From Diplocloster agilis (lineage in GTDB: Bacteria; Bacillota; Clostridia; Lachnospirales; Lachnospiraceae): DNA of 49,220 nt. Below the pieces are notes generated by a model that searched no databases, was not told the origin of the DNA, and worked only from the letters and a program-made list of their open reading frames with translations. The stretch lies in assembly GCF_019042275.1 (NCBI RefSeq), contig NZ_JAHQCW010000042.1, positions 1-49,220 of the forward strand, written 5' to 3'. Position 1 is the first letter of the stretch. The number at the start of each line of letters is the position of its first letter. Below, piece after piece: positions 18,218 to 28,650 of the stretch. A program made the position numbers and the translations under genes.

Positions 18218-19879
18218 GTGAAAAATATTCCGATTGGTGAAGTATTAAAAGAATCTGGTTATATCACAGAAGAACAGCTTCAGCAGGCTCTGGCCTACCA
18301 AAAGGAGCACCGGGGGCGTCTGGGAGAGGTCCTGTTGGAGTTAGGCTTCGTTACGGAGCGTCAGACCTTGGAGGCCCTGGGAAAACGGCTGAACTTAAAG
18401 AACGTCAATATATCCGAATACCCGGTGGAAGCCGACGCGGTCGCTCTGGTCCCCCGCCCTCTGGCCATGAAGTACCATATGCTGGCGGTAAAGACCGAAG
18501 GGCAGACGCTGTATCTGGTTACCAATGACCCGCTCAACTACTATGGACTGGAAGACATCCGCCAGCTGACCGGTAAGAATGTGGAGGTCCTGCTCTGCGA
18601 GCTGGCTCCGCTGAATAAAGCCATTGATTATTATTACTCCGAGGTGGACGCCAGATTAGCGGCCCAGAATGCGAACCAGAGCAGCGAGCCTCAGATCGAG
18701 GAGCTGGAGGTGGCGCAGGAGGATGACGACGCGCCGATCATACAGCTGCTCAGCAGCCTGCTTCAAAGAGCGTACAACACGAACGCCAGCGATATCCATA
18801 TAGAGCCCTTTGAGGATAAGACCCTGGTCCGGATGAGAATAGACGGGACGATCATCGATTATGTTACGCTGCAAAGATCCCTGCATCCCTCCCTGATCGC
18901 CCGTATAAAGATCCTGGCGGATATGGATATTGCGGAAAAACGCGTGCCCCAGGACGGCCATTTTCGGACGAAGGTAAATGAGGAATATATCAACATCCGT
19001 GTATCCGTCATCCCCACCGTATTCGGGGAGAAAGCGGTGCTTCGTCTGCTGTCCAATAATGCGTCGATCGACTACTCCGACCAGTTCGGTATGGATGAGG
19101 CGAACTATAAGAAATTCCAGCGGCTGCTGCGCTCCCCCAATGGAATCATCTATCTGACCGGTCCTACCGGGTCCGGTAAAACGACTACGCTGTACATGAT
19201 CCTTGAGTATCTGTCCAGAAGACAGGTGAACCTGTCCACCATAGAAGATCCGGTGGAAAAGAATCTGGCGAAAGTCAATCAGATGCAGGTAAACAACACG
19301 GCCGGCCTGACCTTCGATGTGGGTCTGCGGGCATTGCTTCGTCAGGACCCGGATATTATCATGGTCGGTGAGACCCGTGATTCCGAGACGGCGAATATCT
19401 CCATCCGGGCGGCCATCACAGGCCATCTGGTACTCTCCACCCTCCACACCAACAACGCGGTGTCCTCCATCGTGCGTCTGCTGGATATGGGGCTGGAACC
19501 CTATATGATATCCAGTTCCCTGATGGGCGTGGTCGCCCAGCGTCTGATGCGTAAGGTGTGTCCGTATTGTTCCACGGAGGAAGAGCCGACTGCGGAAGAA
19601 GCCGGATTATTGGGGCCTTCCGTGCCAAGAGTCCGCCGGGCGAAGGGATGTAATATGTGCAATAACACAGGATACCGGGGCCGGACCGCCATTCACGAAA
19701 TGGTGCTGATCGACGATGAGATAAGGAAAATGATTACCAACCGGGTATCCATGGAAGAAATAACGGATTACGCGGTGCGGGAACAGGGAATGCGCACACT
19801 CAAGGAAAGCGCCGTAGAGCGCGTAAAACTGGGGATTACCACCGTGGATGAACTTCTCAAGGTTGCGTATTATTCCTAG
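18218..19879 (+). CDS. pilB: Type IV pilus extension ATPase PilB with MshEN domain
   Basis: 553 residues, GTG start after AAGAGGG. It powers pilus polymerisation. The N-terminus shows two 24-residue MshEN motifs separated by five residues (residues about 5-28 and 34-57, each with xLG/xIG, then G at position 10, and a Leu pattern); this domain binds c-di-GMP in MshE-type ATPases, although the second motif ends in Arg not Gln. The ATPase core has Walker A GPTGSGKTTT (about residue 314), Asp box and Walker B DPDIIMVGE (about 375), and His-box LVLSTLHTNN. A four-cysteine zinc site (CPYC about 447, CNMC about 478) separates PilB from PilT. Gap to pilT is 102 nt with tandem repeats. Confidence 0.93.
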   Translation: MKNIPIGEVLKESGYITEEQLQQALAYQKEHRGRLGEVLLELGFVTERQTLEALGKRLNLKNVNISEYPVEADAVALVPRPLAMKYHMLAVKTEGQTLYLVTNDPLNYYGLEDIRQLTGKNVEVLLCELAPLNKAIDYYYSEVDARLAAQNANQSSEPQIEELEVAQEDDDAPIIQLLSSLLQRAYNTNASDIHIEPFEDKTLVRMRIDGTIIDYVTLQRSLHPSLIARIKILADMDIAEKRVPQDGHFRTKVNEEYINIRVSVIPTVFGEKAVLRLLSNNASIDYSDQFGMDEANYKKFQRLLRSPNGIIYLTGPTGSGKTTTLYMILEYLSRRQVNLSTIEDPVEKNLAKVNQMQVNNTAGLTFDVGLRALLRQDPDIIMVGETRDSETANISIRAAITGHLVLSTLHTNNAVSSIVRLLDMGLEPYMISSSLMGVVAQRLMRKVCPYCSTEEEPTAEEAGLLGPSVPRVRRAKGCNMCNNTGYRGRTAIHEMVLIDDEIRKMITNRVSMEEITDYAVREQGMRTLKESAVERVKLGITTVDELLKVAYYS

Positions 19880-19887
19880 AGATTCAA

Positions 19888-19963
19888 ATCAATTAGATTA
19901 AATACACTCAGTTAGATCAAATAGATTCAGTTAGATCAAATAGACTCAGTTAGATCAGATACA
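19888..19963 (+). repeat. Four tandem 19-bp units between pilB and pilT
   Basis: Four uninterrupted 19-bp units (19888-19906, 19907-19925, 19926-19944, 19945-19963) share the core TTAGATCAAATA with a few substitutions; the two central units differ at one base. The array starts 9 nt after the pilB stop codon and ends just before AGGAGG (19969-19974) of pilT. There are no spacers, so it is not CRISPR. Copy number may vary by slippage and could affect pilT translation or the pilB:pilT ratio. Confidence 0.9.
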
Positions 19964-19981
19964 TGAGCAGGAGGAATTGAA

Positions 19982-21034
19982 ATGCCGGCGATAGAGCAGA
20001 TTATTATGACGGCACGGGATCTGAAGTGTTCAGACGTGCATATATCGGAAGGGCTTCCCATGGCGGTCAGAATCCATGGAAGGCTTCAGCAGGCGCCCTT
20101 CCAGTTAACAGAAGAAGAGACCAGGGAAGCCATCCTCTCCATGATTCCCGATTCCATGAGGCCGCAGCTGGACGCGGGGGAGGATCTGGATTTCGCGGTC
20201 CAGACATCGGACGGCCACCGGCAGCGTATCAATGTGTTCCGCCAGCAGGGGAAATTGGCCGCCACGATCCGTCTTCTGAACAGCACGATTCCCACCCTGG
20301 AAGAACTGGGGCTGCCTCCGGTGCTGCGCGACATGGCATCCCAGCCCAGAGGGCTTATTCTGGTGACAGGCCCTACCGGAAGCGGTAAATCCACGACGCT
20401 GGCCGCTATGATCAACTATATCAACAACAGCCGGTCCGATCACATCCTGACCATTGAGGACCCGATTGAGTATGTCTATAAACAGAACCTGTCCGTGATC
20501 CATCAGCGGGAGGTGGGCAGGGATACCGGAAGCTTCGCCTCGGCGCTGCGTTCCGCCCTTCGTGAGGACCCCGACGTGATTCTGGTCGGCGAGATGCGGG
20601 ACTATGAGACCATATCCGCCGCCGTCACTGCCGCTGAGACAGGCCATCTGGTTATGTCCACCCTGCACACCACAGGAGCGGCCCAGACCATCGACCGTAT
20701 TATCGATGTCTGCCCGCCGGAAGGACAGAACCAGATCCGGACCCAGCTGGCCAGCATCCTGCAGGGAGTGGTTACCCAGTGCCTGCTTCCCACGGCCGAC
20801 GGCCAGGGAAGATGCGCGGCTACGGAGATCCTGGTCGGCACCGACGCGGCGCTGAACCTGATCCGCGAGGGAAAAGGCCATCAGATGAGCTCGGTGATGC
20901 AGTCCGGAGCGGCAATGGGAATGCATACGCTCAACGGCGACCTGGTGCGGCTTGTGAACCTGGGCAAAATACGCCGGGATGTGGCGGTGCAGTATTCCAA
21001 CGACCGAAAGGACCTGAACCAATATTTCGGATAA
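19982..21034 (+). CDS. pilT: Type IV pilus retraction ATPase PilT
   Basis: 350 residues, the normal PilT length. It drives pilus disassembly (twitching, DNA uptake). Visible motifs: N-terminal SDVHISEG, Walker A GPTGSGKSTT (about 129-138), Asp box TIEDPIEYVY, Walker B DPDVILVGEMRD, His box TGHLVMSTLHTTGAAQT. It lacks the PilB zinc site and the MshEN domain. AGGAGG is 7 nt before ATG. It closes the pilus locus and is followed by a terminator. Confidence 0.95.
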   Translation: MPAIEQIIMTARDLKCSDVHISEGLPMAVRIHGRLQQAPFQLTEEETREAILSMIPDSMRPQLDAGEDLDFAVQTSDGHRQRINVFRQQGKLAATIRLLNSTIPTLEELGLPPVLRDMASQPRGLILVTGPTGSGKSTTLAAMINYINNSRSDHILTIEDPIEYVYKQNLSVIHQREVGRDTGSFASALRSALREDPDVILVGEMRDYETISAAVTAAETGHLVMSTLHTTGAAQTIDRIIDVCPPEGQNQIRTQLASILQGVVTQCLLPTADGQGRCAATEILVGTDAALNLIREGKGHQMSSVMQSGAAMGMHTLNGDLVRLVNLGKIRRDVAVQYSNDRKDLNQYFG

Positions 21035-21094
21035 ACTTCGTTTATAAATCCCGCGGTAACAAGTATGGCCCATTAGGAATAATATTCCAGACAT

Positions 21095-21133
21095 AAGGAC
21101 AAACTTCTTGTGAAGAGAAGGGGGTCCTTTTTC
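21095..21133 (+). terminator. Terminator of the pilus operon
   Basis: Outer stem AAGGAC with GTCCTT, inner stem CTTC-TTGT-GAAG, followed by TTTTTCTTT. It lies 60 nt after pilT and before the atp promoter. Confidence 0.7.
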
Positions 21134-21207
21134 TTTCCAAATTTTACGAAAAGATTACGCAATTTTAACGAAATTTAGAATCCTAGAAAATCTATTTTTT
21201 AACAATA

Positions 21208-21235
21208 TAGACAAAACTGGAAAAGATGTTATAAT
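21208..21235 (+). promoter_or_regulatory. Promoter of the atp operon
   Basis: -35 TAGACA at 21208-21213, 16-bp spacer, extended -10 TGtTATAAT with TATAAT at 21230-21235. Transcription from about 21242 would begin downstream of the ATG at 21237, which supports GTG 21282 as the atpZ start. Confidence 0.75.
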
Positions 21236-21281
21236 TATGTACAGAATGTCTATTTTGTCAAATGAGGAAAGGAGTAAGCAT

Positions 21282-21515
21282 GTGAAGAAGAGCAAACGGA
21301 GCGTATGGAAAGCATTTGCCATGATTACGCAGTTTACCATCAACATGCTTGTCCCTATTTTTTTATGCGGCTTTTTAGGAATATGGATTCACCGTACCTT
21401 CGGAATTCCGGCGGAAATCCCGCTCTTTTTCCTGGGAGCGCTGGCTGGTTTCCGGAACGTCTATATCATGGCGAAGAGTGTGTATGAAGACGACAAAGGG
21501 GCTAAGAAGAAATGA
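21282..21515 (+). CDS. atpZ: AtpZ-like ATP synthase accessory membrane protein
   Basis: 77 residues from GTG 21282, with AAAGGAG 7 nt upstream. The ATG at 21237 lies at or before the predicted transcription start and is rejected. Two hydrophobic segments with a charged turn match the AtpZ (ATPase gene1) family. AtpZ and AtpI are proposed to assist assembly or magnesium supply of F-ATPases; the exact role is not settled. The stop overlaps the next start as ATGA. Confidence 0.75.
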   Translation: MKKSKRSVWKAFAMITQFTINMLVPIFLCGFLGIWIHRTFGIPAEIPLFFLGALAGFRNVYIMAKSVYEDDKGAKKK

Positions 21516-21955
21516 AGCGTTTAAGCCTTGTTTTGAAAGAACTTTTTATCGGGATACTGGCATATGGGATTGTGGTGATGGGGATCGGCCTGCTGATTGC
21601 CAAAGATAAGCCGCAGTACGCCTTTGGGCTGCTGATCGGGCTTCTGACGGCCGGGGCCATGGCTTTCCATATGGAGAAGGCGTTAAAGAAGGCGCTGGAT
21701 CTGGGAGAAGCCGGGGCGCAGAATCACATACGTAAGACCTATATGATCCGTACGGCGGCGGTTGTGGTGATTTTCGGCTTGACGGTATATTTTCACCTGG
21801 GAAGCGTGTGGTCCTGTTTCCTGGGGGTGATGGGTTTGAAAGCAGCGGCTTATTTACAGCCGTTTGTTGATAAACTGCCTTTTTTGAAAGAGGCTGGCTC
21901 TGAAGGGGATCAGAGCGAAAGGGGTAATAAATTAATAATGAAAGAAGGTGAGTAG
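21512..21955 (+). CDS. atpI: AtpI-like ATP synthase subunit I
   Basis: 147 residues with four predicted membrane helices (about 8-29, 36-52, 75-92 and 95-115) and a charged C-terminal tail. Size, topology and position between atpZ and atpB suit the ATP synthase I family, which helps assemble the c-ring. Translation is coupled to atpZ by an ATGA overlap and the stop codon directly abuts the atpB start. Confidence 0.72.
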   Translation: MKRLSLVLKELFIGILAYGIVVMGIGLLIAKDKPQYAFGLLIGLLTAGAMAFHMEKALKKALDLGEAGAQNHIRKTYMIRTAAVVVIFGLTVYFHLGSVWSCFLGVMGLKAAAYLQPFVDKLPFLKEAGSEGDQSERGNKLIMKEGE

Positions 21956-22696
21956 ATGGCACATATGATGGCGGTCAGCCATCTGTTGGCGACGTCCTCG
22001 GAGAATGTGGATTTCATGGTCCACGGCTTGCTGAAATACCGGCTGTTCGGACAGGATCTGTGGATTACCACCACTCATGTCAGTATTCTGATTGTCATGT
22101 TGCTGCTGATTATTTTCTTTATCGTGGTGCACAGGAAGATGAAGAAAAAGGATCCGAATGAAGTACCGGGCGGATTCCAGAATGTGGTCGAGCTGATTGT
22201 GGAGATGGTGGATGGACTGGTCAGCGCCAACATGGGCAAGAATGCAAAGAAGTTTGCCAATTATATCGGGACCATATTTATCTTTATCCTGATCAGCAAC
22301 ATTTCGGGACTATTCGGTATCCGGCCGCCCACGGCGGATTACGGGGTTACGCTTCCTCTGGCGTTAATTACATTTGTGATGATTCATTATAATGATATCA
22401 AGCACAACCGGAGCGGAGCTTTTACCAGCCTGCTGGAACCGATTCCGTTGTTTCTGCCGATCAACCTGATCGGGGAAGTGGCGGTGCCGATCTCCATGTC
22501 CCTGCGTCTGTTCAGCAACATCCTGTCCGGGACCGTTATGATGGCGTTGGTCTACGGGTTACTGCCCATTTTTGTGAAAATAGGTATCCCCGCATTCCTG
22601 CATATTTATTTTGATTTATTCGCAGGCGCAATTCAGACATACGTATTCTGTATGCTGACCATGGTTTATATCAATGACAAATTATCAGACGAATAA
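21956..22696 (+). CDS. atpB: ATP synthase subunit a
   Basis: 246 residues, polytopic. It forms the ion half-channels beside the c-ring. The essential arginine is in PISMSLRLFSNILSG (about residue 180), followed by the conserved C-terminal helix with DLFAGAIQTYVFCML. Starts at the base after the atpI stop. Normal family length. Confidence 0.95.
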   Translation: MAHMMAVSHLLATSSENVDFMVHGLLKYRLFGQDLWITTTHVSILIVMLLLIIFFIVVHRKMKKKDPNEVPGGFQNVVELIVEMVDGLVSANMGKNAKKFANYIGTIFIFILISNISGLFGIRPPTADYGVTLPLALITFVMIHYNDIKHNRSGAFTSLLEPIPLFLPINLIGEVAVPISMSLRLFSNILSGTVMMALVYGLLPIFVKIGIPAFLHIYFDLFAGAIQTYVFCMLTMVYINDKLSDE

Positions 22697-23077
<381 letters not shown>

Positions 23078-23083
23078 CGAACC

Positions 23084-23599
23084 TTGGAACGATTATTTGG
23101 GCTTGATATGCAGCTGATCGCGGATACCCTGCTGACAGCTATCTCCGTGTTTGTATTGTTTACACTGGCGTCCTACCTGTTCTTCGATACCGTCCGGGAT
23201 GTGCTGAAAAAGCGCCAGGACCGGATCAAGAGCGATCTGGACACCGCTTCCAAAGAAAAATCCGACGCGCTTTGCTATAAGGCGGAGTACGAGTCGAAAC
23301 TGCGCGATGCGGATAAGGAAGTGGAGGAGATCTTAAGCGCGGCCAGAAAGAAAGCTTTGCAAAACGAGTCAAAGATTATAGATGAGGCCAAAGAAGAAGC
23401 GGCCAGAATCATAGCGCGGGCCAACGGCGAGATCGAGTTGGAGAAGAAGCGCGCGCGGGATGAAATGAAGAAGGAAATGATTCAGATCGCCACCCTCATG
23501 GCTGGAAAAGTGGTGGCGGCTTCCATCGATGAGAAGGCGCAGAATCTTCTGATTGAGGAAACGTTAAATGAGATGGGTGATGAGACATGGCTAAGCTAG
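23084..23599 (+). CDS. atpF: ATP synthase subunit b
   Basis: 171 residues. One N-terminal membrane helix (about 12-33) and a long charged, heptad-like helix forming the peripheral stalk. TTG at 23084 is taken as start because AGGAGGT (23071-23077) is 6 nt upstream; ATG 23108 would fall too far from it. It overlaps atpH by 13 bp. Family length is normal. Confidence 0.92.
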   Translation: MERLFGLDMQLIADTLLTAISVFVLFTLASYLFFDTVRDVLKKRQDRIKSDLDTASKEKSDALCYKAEYESKLRDADKEVEEILSAARKKALQNESKIIDEAKEEAARIIARANGEIELEKKRARDEMKKEMIQIATLMAGKVVAASIDEKAQNLLIEETLNEMGDETWLS

Positions 23600-24135
23600 C
23601 GGCGACGACCTATGGGAATGCGCTCTTTGAGCTGGCCGTGGAGGAATCGAAAGTGGATCAGCTGAATGAGGAGGCGGAAGCGGTGCTTCAGGTCTTAAAG
23701 TCAGAGACGGAGCTTTCGAAACTGATGGACCACCCCAAGATCGTCAAGGAAGAGAAAAATAAAATATTAGAGAGCATATTCAAAGGGCGGGTCAGCGATG
23801 ACATGGTAGGCTTCCTGCTTCTTCTGCTGAAAAAAGATCATTATGGGGAAGCGATTCCAACGATGGAATATTTTTTGGCCCAAGTGAAGGAATATAAGAA
23901 AATCGGAATCGCATACGTCACTACGGCGGTAGAATTAAGCCAGGCCCAGAAGAAAGCGGTGGAGGCAAAACTGCTTGCCACGACCGGTTATCTGACTTTT
24001 GAGATGCACTTTTCGGTAGACGCAGCTTTGATCGGAGGCATGATAATCCGTGTAGGGGACCGGGTAGTGGACAGCAGCGTCCGCTCCAAACTCATGGATC
24101 TGTCAAGGGACCTGATGAAGCTGCAGCTGGCCTGA
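23587..24135 (+). CDS. atpH: ATP synthase subunit delta
   Basis: 182 residues, an OSCP/delta family protein joining the b stalk to the alpha3beta3 head. An N-terminal helical domain (about 1-105) is followed by a C-terminal domain with the conserved IGGMIIRVGDRVVDSSVRSKL segment. The start lies inside atpF, 13 bp before its end, so the two are probably translationally coupled. Confidence 0.93.
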   Translation: MAKLAATTYGNALFELAVEESKVDQLNEEAEAVLQVLKSETELSKLMDHPKIVKEEKNKILESIFKGRVSDDMVGFLLLLLKKDHYGEAIPTMEYFLAQVKEYKKIGIAYVTTAVELSQAQKKAVEAKLLATTGYLTFEMHFSVDAALIGGMIIRVGDRVVDSSVRSKLMDLSRDLMKLQLA

Positions 24136-24185
24136 ACAACAGCTATTGGTATACAAATAACAAGTAAAGAGGGTGAAAACACTCC

Positions 24186-25694
24186 ATGAATCTTAAACCA
24201 GAGGAAATAAGTTCGGTTATAAAGGAAGAAATCAAAAGATATTCCACACAGCTGGACGTCTCCAATGTGGGAACCGTCATACAGGTAGCAGACGGAATCG
24301 CCCGTGTCCATGGCCTGGAGAGCGCCATGCAGGGGGAATTACTGGAATTCCCGGGGGACGTGTACGGTATGGTGTTGAACCTGGAAGAAGATAATGTCGG
24401 AGTCGTATTACTGGGTGATACGAGCAATATCAGCGAGGGTGATACCGTGAAAACCACCGGCCGGGTGGTAGAGGTGCCGGTAGGCGACGCCATGATCGGC
24501 CGGGTTGTGAATTCCCTGGGTCATCCCATCGATGGAAAGGGACCGGTCCAGACGGACAAATACCGCAGGATTGAGCGGGTGGCATCGGGTGTCATCTCCA
24601 GAAAATCCGTGGACACGCCGCTTCAGACCGGAATCAAGGCCATCGACTCCATGGTGCCGATCGGAAGAGGCCAGCGTGAGCTCATCATCGGCGACCGCCA
24701 GACAGGTAAGACGGCCATCGCGATCGATACGATTATCAATCAAAAGGGGCAGGGAGTAAAATGCATCTATGTAGCCATCGGGCAGAAGGCATCGACGGTG
24801 GCTACGATTGTGAAAACACTGGAAGAGTACGGGGCCATGGATTACACGACCGTGGTTGCTTCTACGGCCAGCGAGCTGGCGCCGCTTCAATATATTGCAC
24901 CATATTCCGGTTGTGCGATCGGGGAAGAGTGGATGGAAAACGGAGAGGATGTGCTGATCGTTTACGACGATCTGTCCAAGCATGCCACCGCATACCGTAC
25001 CCTTTCCCTGCTGCTTCGGCGTCCGCCGGGACGTGAGGCGTATCCCGGAGACGTATTCTATCTGCATTCCAGGCTTCTGGAGCGTGCGGCGAAGCTGTCC
25101 GATGAGCTGGGCGGCGGCTCCCTGACCGCGCTTCCGATCATCGAGACACAGGCGGGGGACGTATCCGCTTATATTCCGACCAATGTAATCTCGATTACGG
25201 ACGGTCAGATTTATCTGGAAACCGAGATGTTCAACGCCGGTTTCAGGCCTGCAGTCAACGCCGGTCTGTCCGTATCCCGTGTAGGCGGCGCGGCCCAGAT
25301 CAAGGCAATGAAAAAGATCGCGGCGCCGATCCGTGTGGATCTGGCCCAGTACCGCGAGCTGGCGGCATTCTCCCAGTTCGGCTCCGAGCTGGATGATGAT
25401 ACCAGGGAGAAGTTAGCCCAGGGCGAACGGTTAAAAGAAATCTTAAAACAGCCGCAGTATAAGCCCATGGCCGTGGAATACCAGGTCATGATAATCTTCG
25501 CGGCGGTTCATAAATATCTGCTGGACATTCCGGTCGACAGCATTCAGGAATTCGAGAAGGGATTATTTGAATTTGTGGATACGAAATATCCGGAAATCCC
25601 GGAGCAGATCCGGACGGATAAGCAGATGTCGGAAGAGACCCAGCAGCTGCTGGAAAAAGCGATTCAGGAGTTTAAAGCGAACTTTGGTAAATAA
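24186..25694 (+). CDS. atpA: ATP synthase subunit alpha
   Basis: 502 residues, full length. Non-catalytic nucleotide-binding subunit of F1. P-loop [11 protein letters not shown] (about residues 169-179), and the conserved [17 protein letters not shown] segment with the arginine finger (about 360-375). Starts 50 nt after atpH behind GAGGGTG. Confidence 0.97.
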   Translation: MNLKPEEISSVIKEEIKRYSTQLDVSNVGTVIQVADGIARVHGLESAMQGELLEFPGDVYGMVLNLEEDNVGVVLLGDTSNISEGDTVKTTGRVVEVPVGDAMIGRVVNSLGHPIDGKGPVQTDKYRRIERVASGVISRKSVDTPLQTGIKAIDSMVPIGRGQRELIIGDRQTGKTAIAIDTIINQKGQGVKCIYVAIGQKASTVATIVKTLEEYGAMDYTTVVASTASELAPLQYIAPYSGCAIGEEWMENGEDVLIVYDDLSKHATAYRTLSLLLRRPPGREAYPGDVFYLHSRLLERAAKLSDELGGGSLTALPIIETQAGDVSAYIPTNVISITDGQIYLETEMFNAGFRPAVNAGLSVSRVGGAAQIKAMKKIAAPIRVDLAQYRELAAFSQFGSELDDDTREKLAQGERLKEILKQPQYKPMAVEYQVMIIFAAVHKYLLDIPVDSIQEFEKGLFEFVDTKYPEIPEQIRTDKQMSEETQQLLEKAIQEFKANFGK

Positions 25695-25709
25695 GCGAGG
25701 TGAAAACAG

Positions 25710-26567
25710 ATGGCCTCTATGAGGGATATCAAACGCCGGAAAGGCAGTATACAGAGTACTCAGCAGATTACCAAAGCCATGAAGCTGGTATCCACCGTCA
25801 AGCTGCAGAAAGCCAGGAGCAAGGCGGAGAATACCAAAGCATATTTCGAGAGTATGTACCGGACGGTGACTTCCATGCTGGCCCGCTCGGGGAACATTGA
25901 CCATCCCTACCTGAAGGGAGGGGAATCTTCAAAAAAAGCGGTAATTGTGATCACTTCCAACCGCGGCCTGGCCGGCGGGTATAATATGAACGTCGCTAAG
26001 CTGGTGACCGGGGCGGATTTCCCAAAAGAAGATGTGGAGCTCTATACCATCGGAAACAAAGGCCGGGAATATCTGGCCGGCAAGGGATACCTGGTCCGGG
26101 AGGACTACTCCGATGTGATCAACGAACCCATCTACCGGGATGCCATGGATATCGGGAAAAAGGTGCTGGACTCCTTCGCGGCCGGGGAGGTCGGGGAGAT
26201 TTACCTGGCCTACACCTGGTTTAAAAACACGGTGGTCCATGAGCCCAGGCTGATGAAGCTTCTTCCCATCGAGATCGAGGACGCGAAGGAAGAGGATACC
26301 GGATCGGCGGCTCCCATGAACTATGAGCCGGAAGAAGAGACCGCTCTGAATATGATCATACCGAAATATGTGACCAGTCTTTTGTACGGCGCGCTGCTGG
26401 AAGCGCTGGCCAGTGAAAACGGGGCCAGAATGCAGGCCATGGACGCCGCTACGAGCAATGCTGAAGAAATGATAGAACATTTATCCTTGTTGTATAACCG
26501 TGCCCGTCAGGGTTCCATTACACAGGAAATAACCGAAATAATCGCGGGTGCGGAGGCTATCAGCTGA
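25710..26567 (+). CDS. atpG: ATP synthase subunit gamma
   Basis: 285 residues. Central rotor shaft. N-terminal helix with RDIKRRKGSIQSTQQITKAM and C-terminal helix with ASENGARMQAMDAATSNA are diagnostic. Starts 15 nt after atpA (GAGGTG upstream). The central Rossmann-like domain carries an acidic stretch (about residues 190-215), consistent with species variation. Confidence 0.96.
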   Translation: MASMRDIKRRKGSIQSTQQITKAMKLVSTVKLQKARSKAENTKAYFESMYRTVTSMLARSGNIDHPYLKGGESSKKAVIVITSNRGLAGGYNMNVAKLVTGADFPKEDVELYTIGNKGREYLAGKGYLVREDYSDVINEPIYRDAMDIGKKVLDSFAAGEVGEIYLAYTWFKNTVVHEPRLMKLLPIEIEDAKEEDTGSAAPMNYEPEEETALNMIIPKYVTSLLYGALLEALASENGARMQAMDAATSNAEEMIEHLSLLYNRARQGSITQEITEIIAGAEAIS

Positions 26568-26591
26568 TGCCGGCAACCGTGAAAGGAGTGA

Positions 26592-28004
<1,413 letters not shown>

Positions 28005-28008
28005 CCAT

Positions 28009-28425
28009 ATGGCAGACGACAGATTATTTCGATTAGAGATCATTTCCCCCGACCGGGTGTTCTATCAGGGCGATGTGGCGATGGTAGAGCTGACCACCAG
28101 CGAGGGGGACGTGGGTATCTATAAGAATCATATCCCCATGACGATGATCGTTGTCCCGGGTATCGTTACGATTACCGAGGAAGAGGGCCAGAAAAGGGCG
28201 GCGCTGCATTCCGGATTTATCGAAGTGCTCCCGGATAAGGTGACGATCCTGGCGGAGCTGGCCGAATGGCCCGACGAGATCGACTTAAACCGTGCGGAGG
28301 AAGCCCGTGTGCGGGCGCAGCGCCGGTTGGAGACAGGGGATTCCAGCATGAACATGATCCGGGCGAATATGGCGCTTCGAAAGGCGCTGGTGCGGATCGA
28401 GCTGGCGGAAGGAAAGCAGAAATAA
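28009..28425 (+). CDS. atpC: ATP synthase subunit epsilon
   Basis: 138 residues. N-terminal beta-sandwich with the conserved TSEGDVGIYKNHIPM and a C-terminal helical pair (about 88-138) able to act as ATPase brake. Last gene of the operon; a long hairpin terminator follows 77 nt downstream. Confidence 0.95.
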   Translation: MADDRLFRLEIISPDRVFYQGDVAMVELTTSEGDVGIYKNHIPMTMIVVPGIVTITEEEGQKRAALHSGFIEVLPDKVTILAELAEWPDEIDLNRAEEARVRAQRRLETGDSSMNMIRANMALRKALVRIELAEGKQK

Positions 28426-28501
28426 AAAAGCGGCAGAACCGAAAAAAGCAGTGTGAAATGAGAGGTCCTGCTGCAGAAAATAAGATGAGTGACAAAAAAA
28501 T

Positions 28502-28588
28502 AAACCCTGGCCGGGAAAGAATGATCAGGGGGACATGTCCAAACGGTTTGGACATGTCCCCTGATCAGAACCATCCCGGCCAGGGTTT
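28502..28588. terminator. Long two-part palindrome between atpC and a convergent gene
   Basis: Outer stem pairs AAACCCTGGCCGGGA (28502-28516) with its complement (28574-28588). Inner stem pairs TGATCAGGGGG-ACATGTCC with GGACATGTCCCCTGATCA around a short AAACGGTT centre. A-run upstream (28493-28500) and T-run at the 3' end make it usable on both strands. Far longer than a usual terminator, so it may be a mobile palindromic repeat that serves as one. Confidence 0.75.
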
Positions 28589-28650
28589 TGCGTATTCTGC
28601 GCTTTAGAATCCGCTGCGGTACCATTGCAAAGCAAACGTTTATCTGGGGG

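Noticed and set aside
19888-19963. CRISPR array
   Set aside because: The 19-bp units are contiguous with no spacers and no cas genes are present.
924-21034. Type II secretion system instead of type IV pilus
   Set aside because: A retraction ATPase PilT and PilM, PilN and PilO-like genes are present and no secretin gene is seen; the c-di-GMP inputs also suit a pilus.
20105-21094. A 329-residue frame on the - strand
   Set aside because: It is the shadow of pilT, whose Walker motifs, ribosome site and operon position are clear. Similar long shadows occur opposite pilB (18656-19447), atpA (24408-25067) and the giant pilin (7677-8186).
21237-21281. ATG 21237 as the atpZ start
   Set aside because: It lies next to the -10 element and before the expected transcription start; GTG 21282 has a well-placed AAAGGAG.
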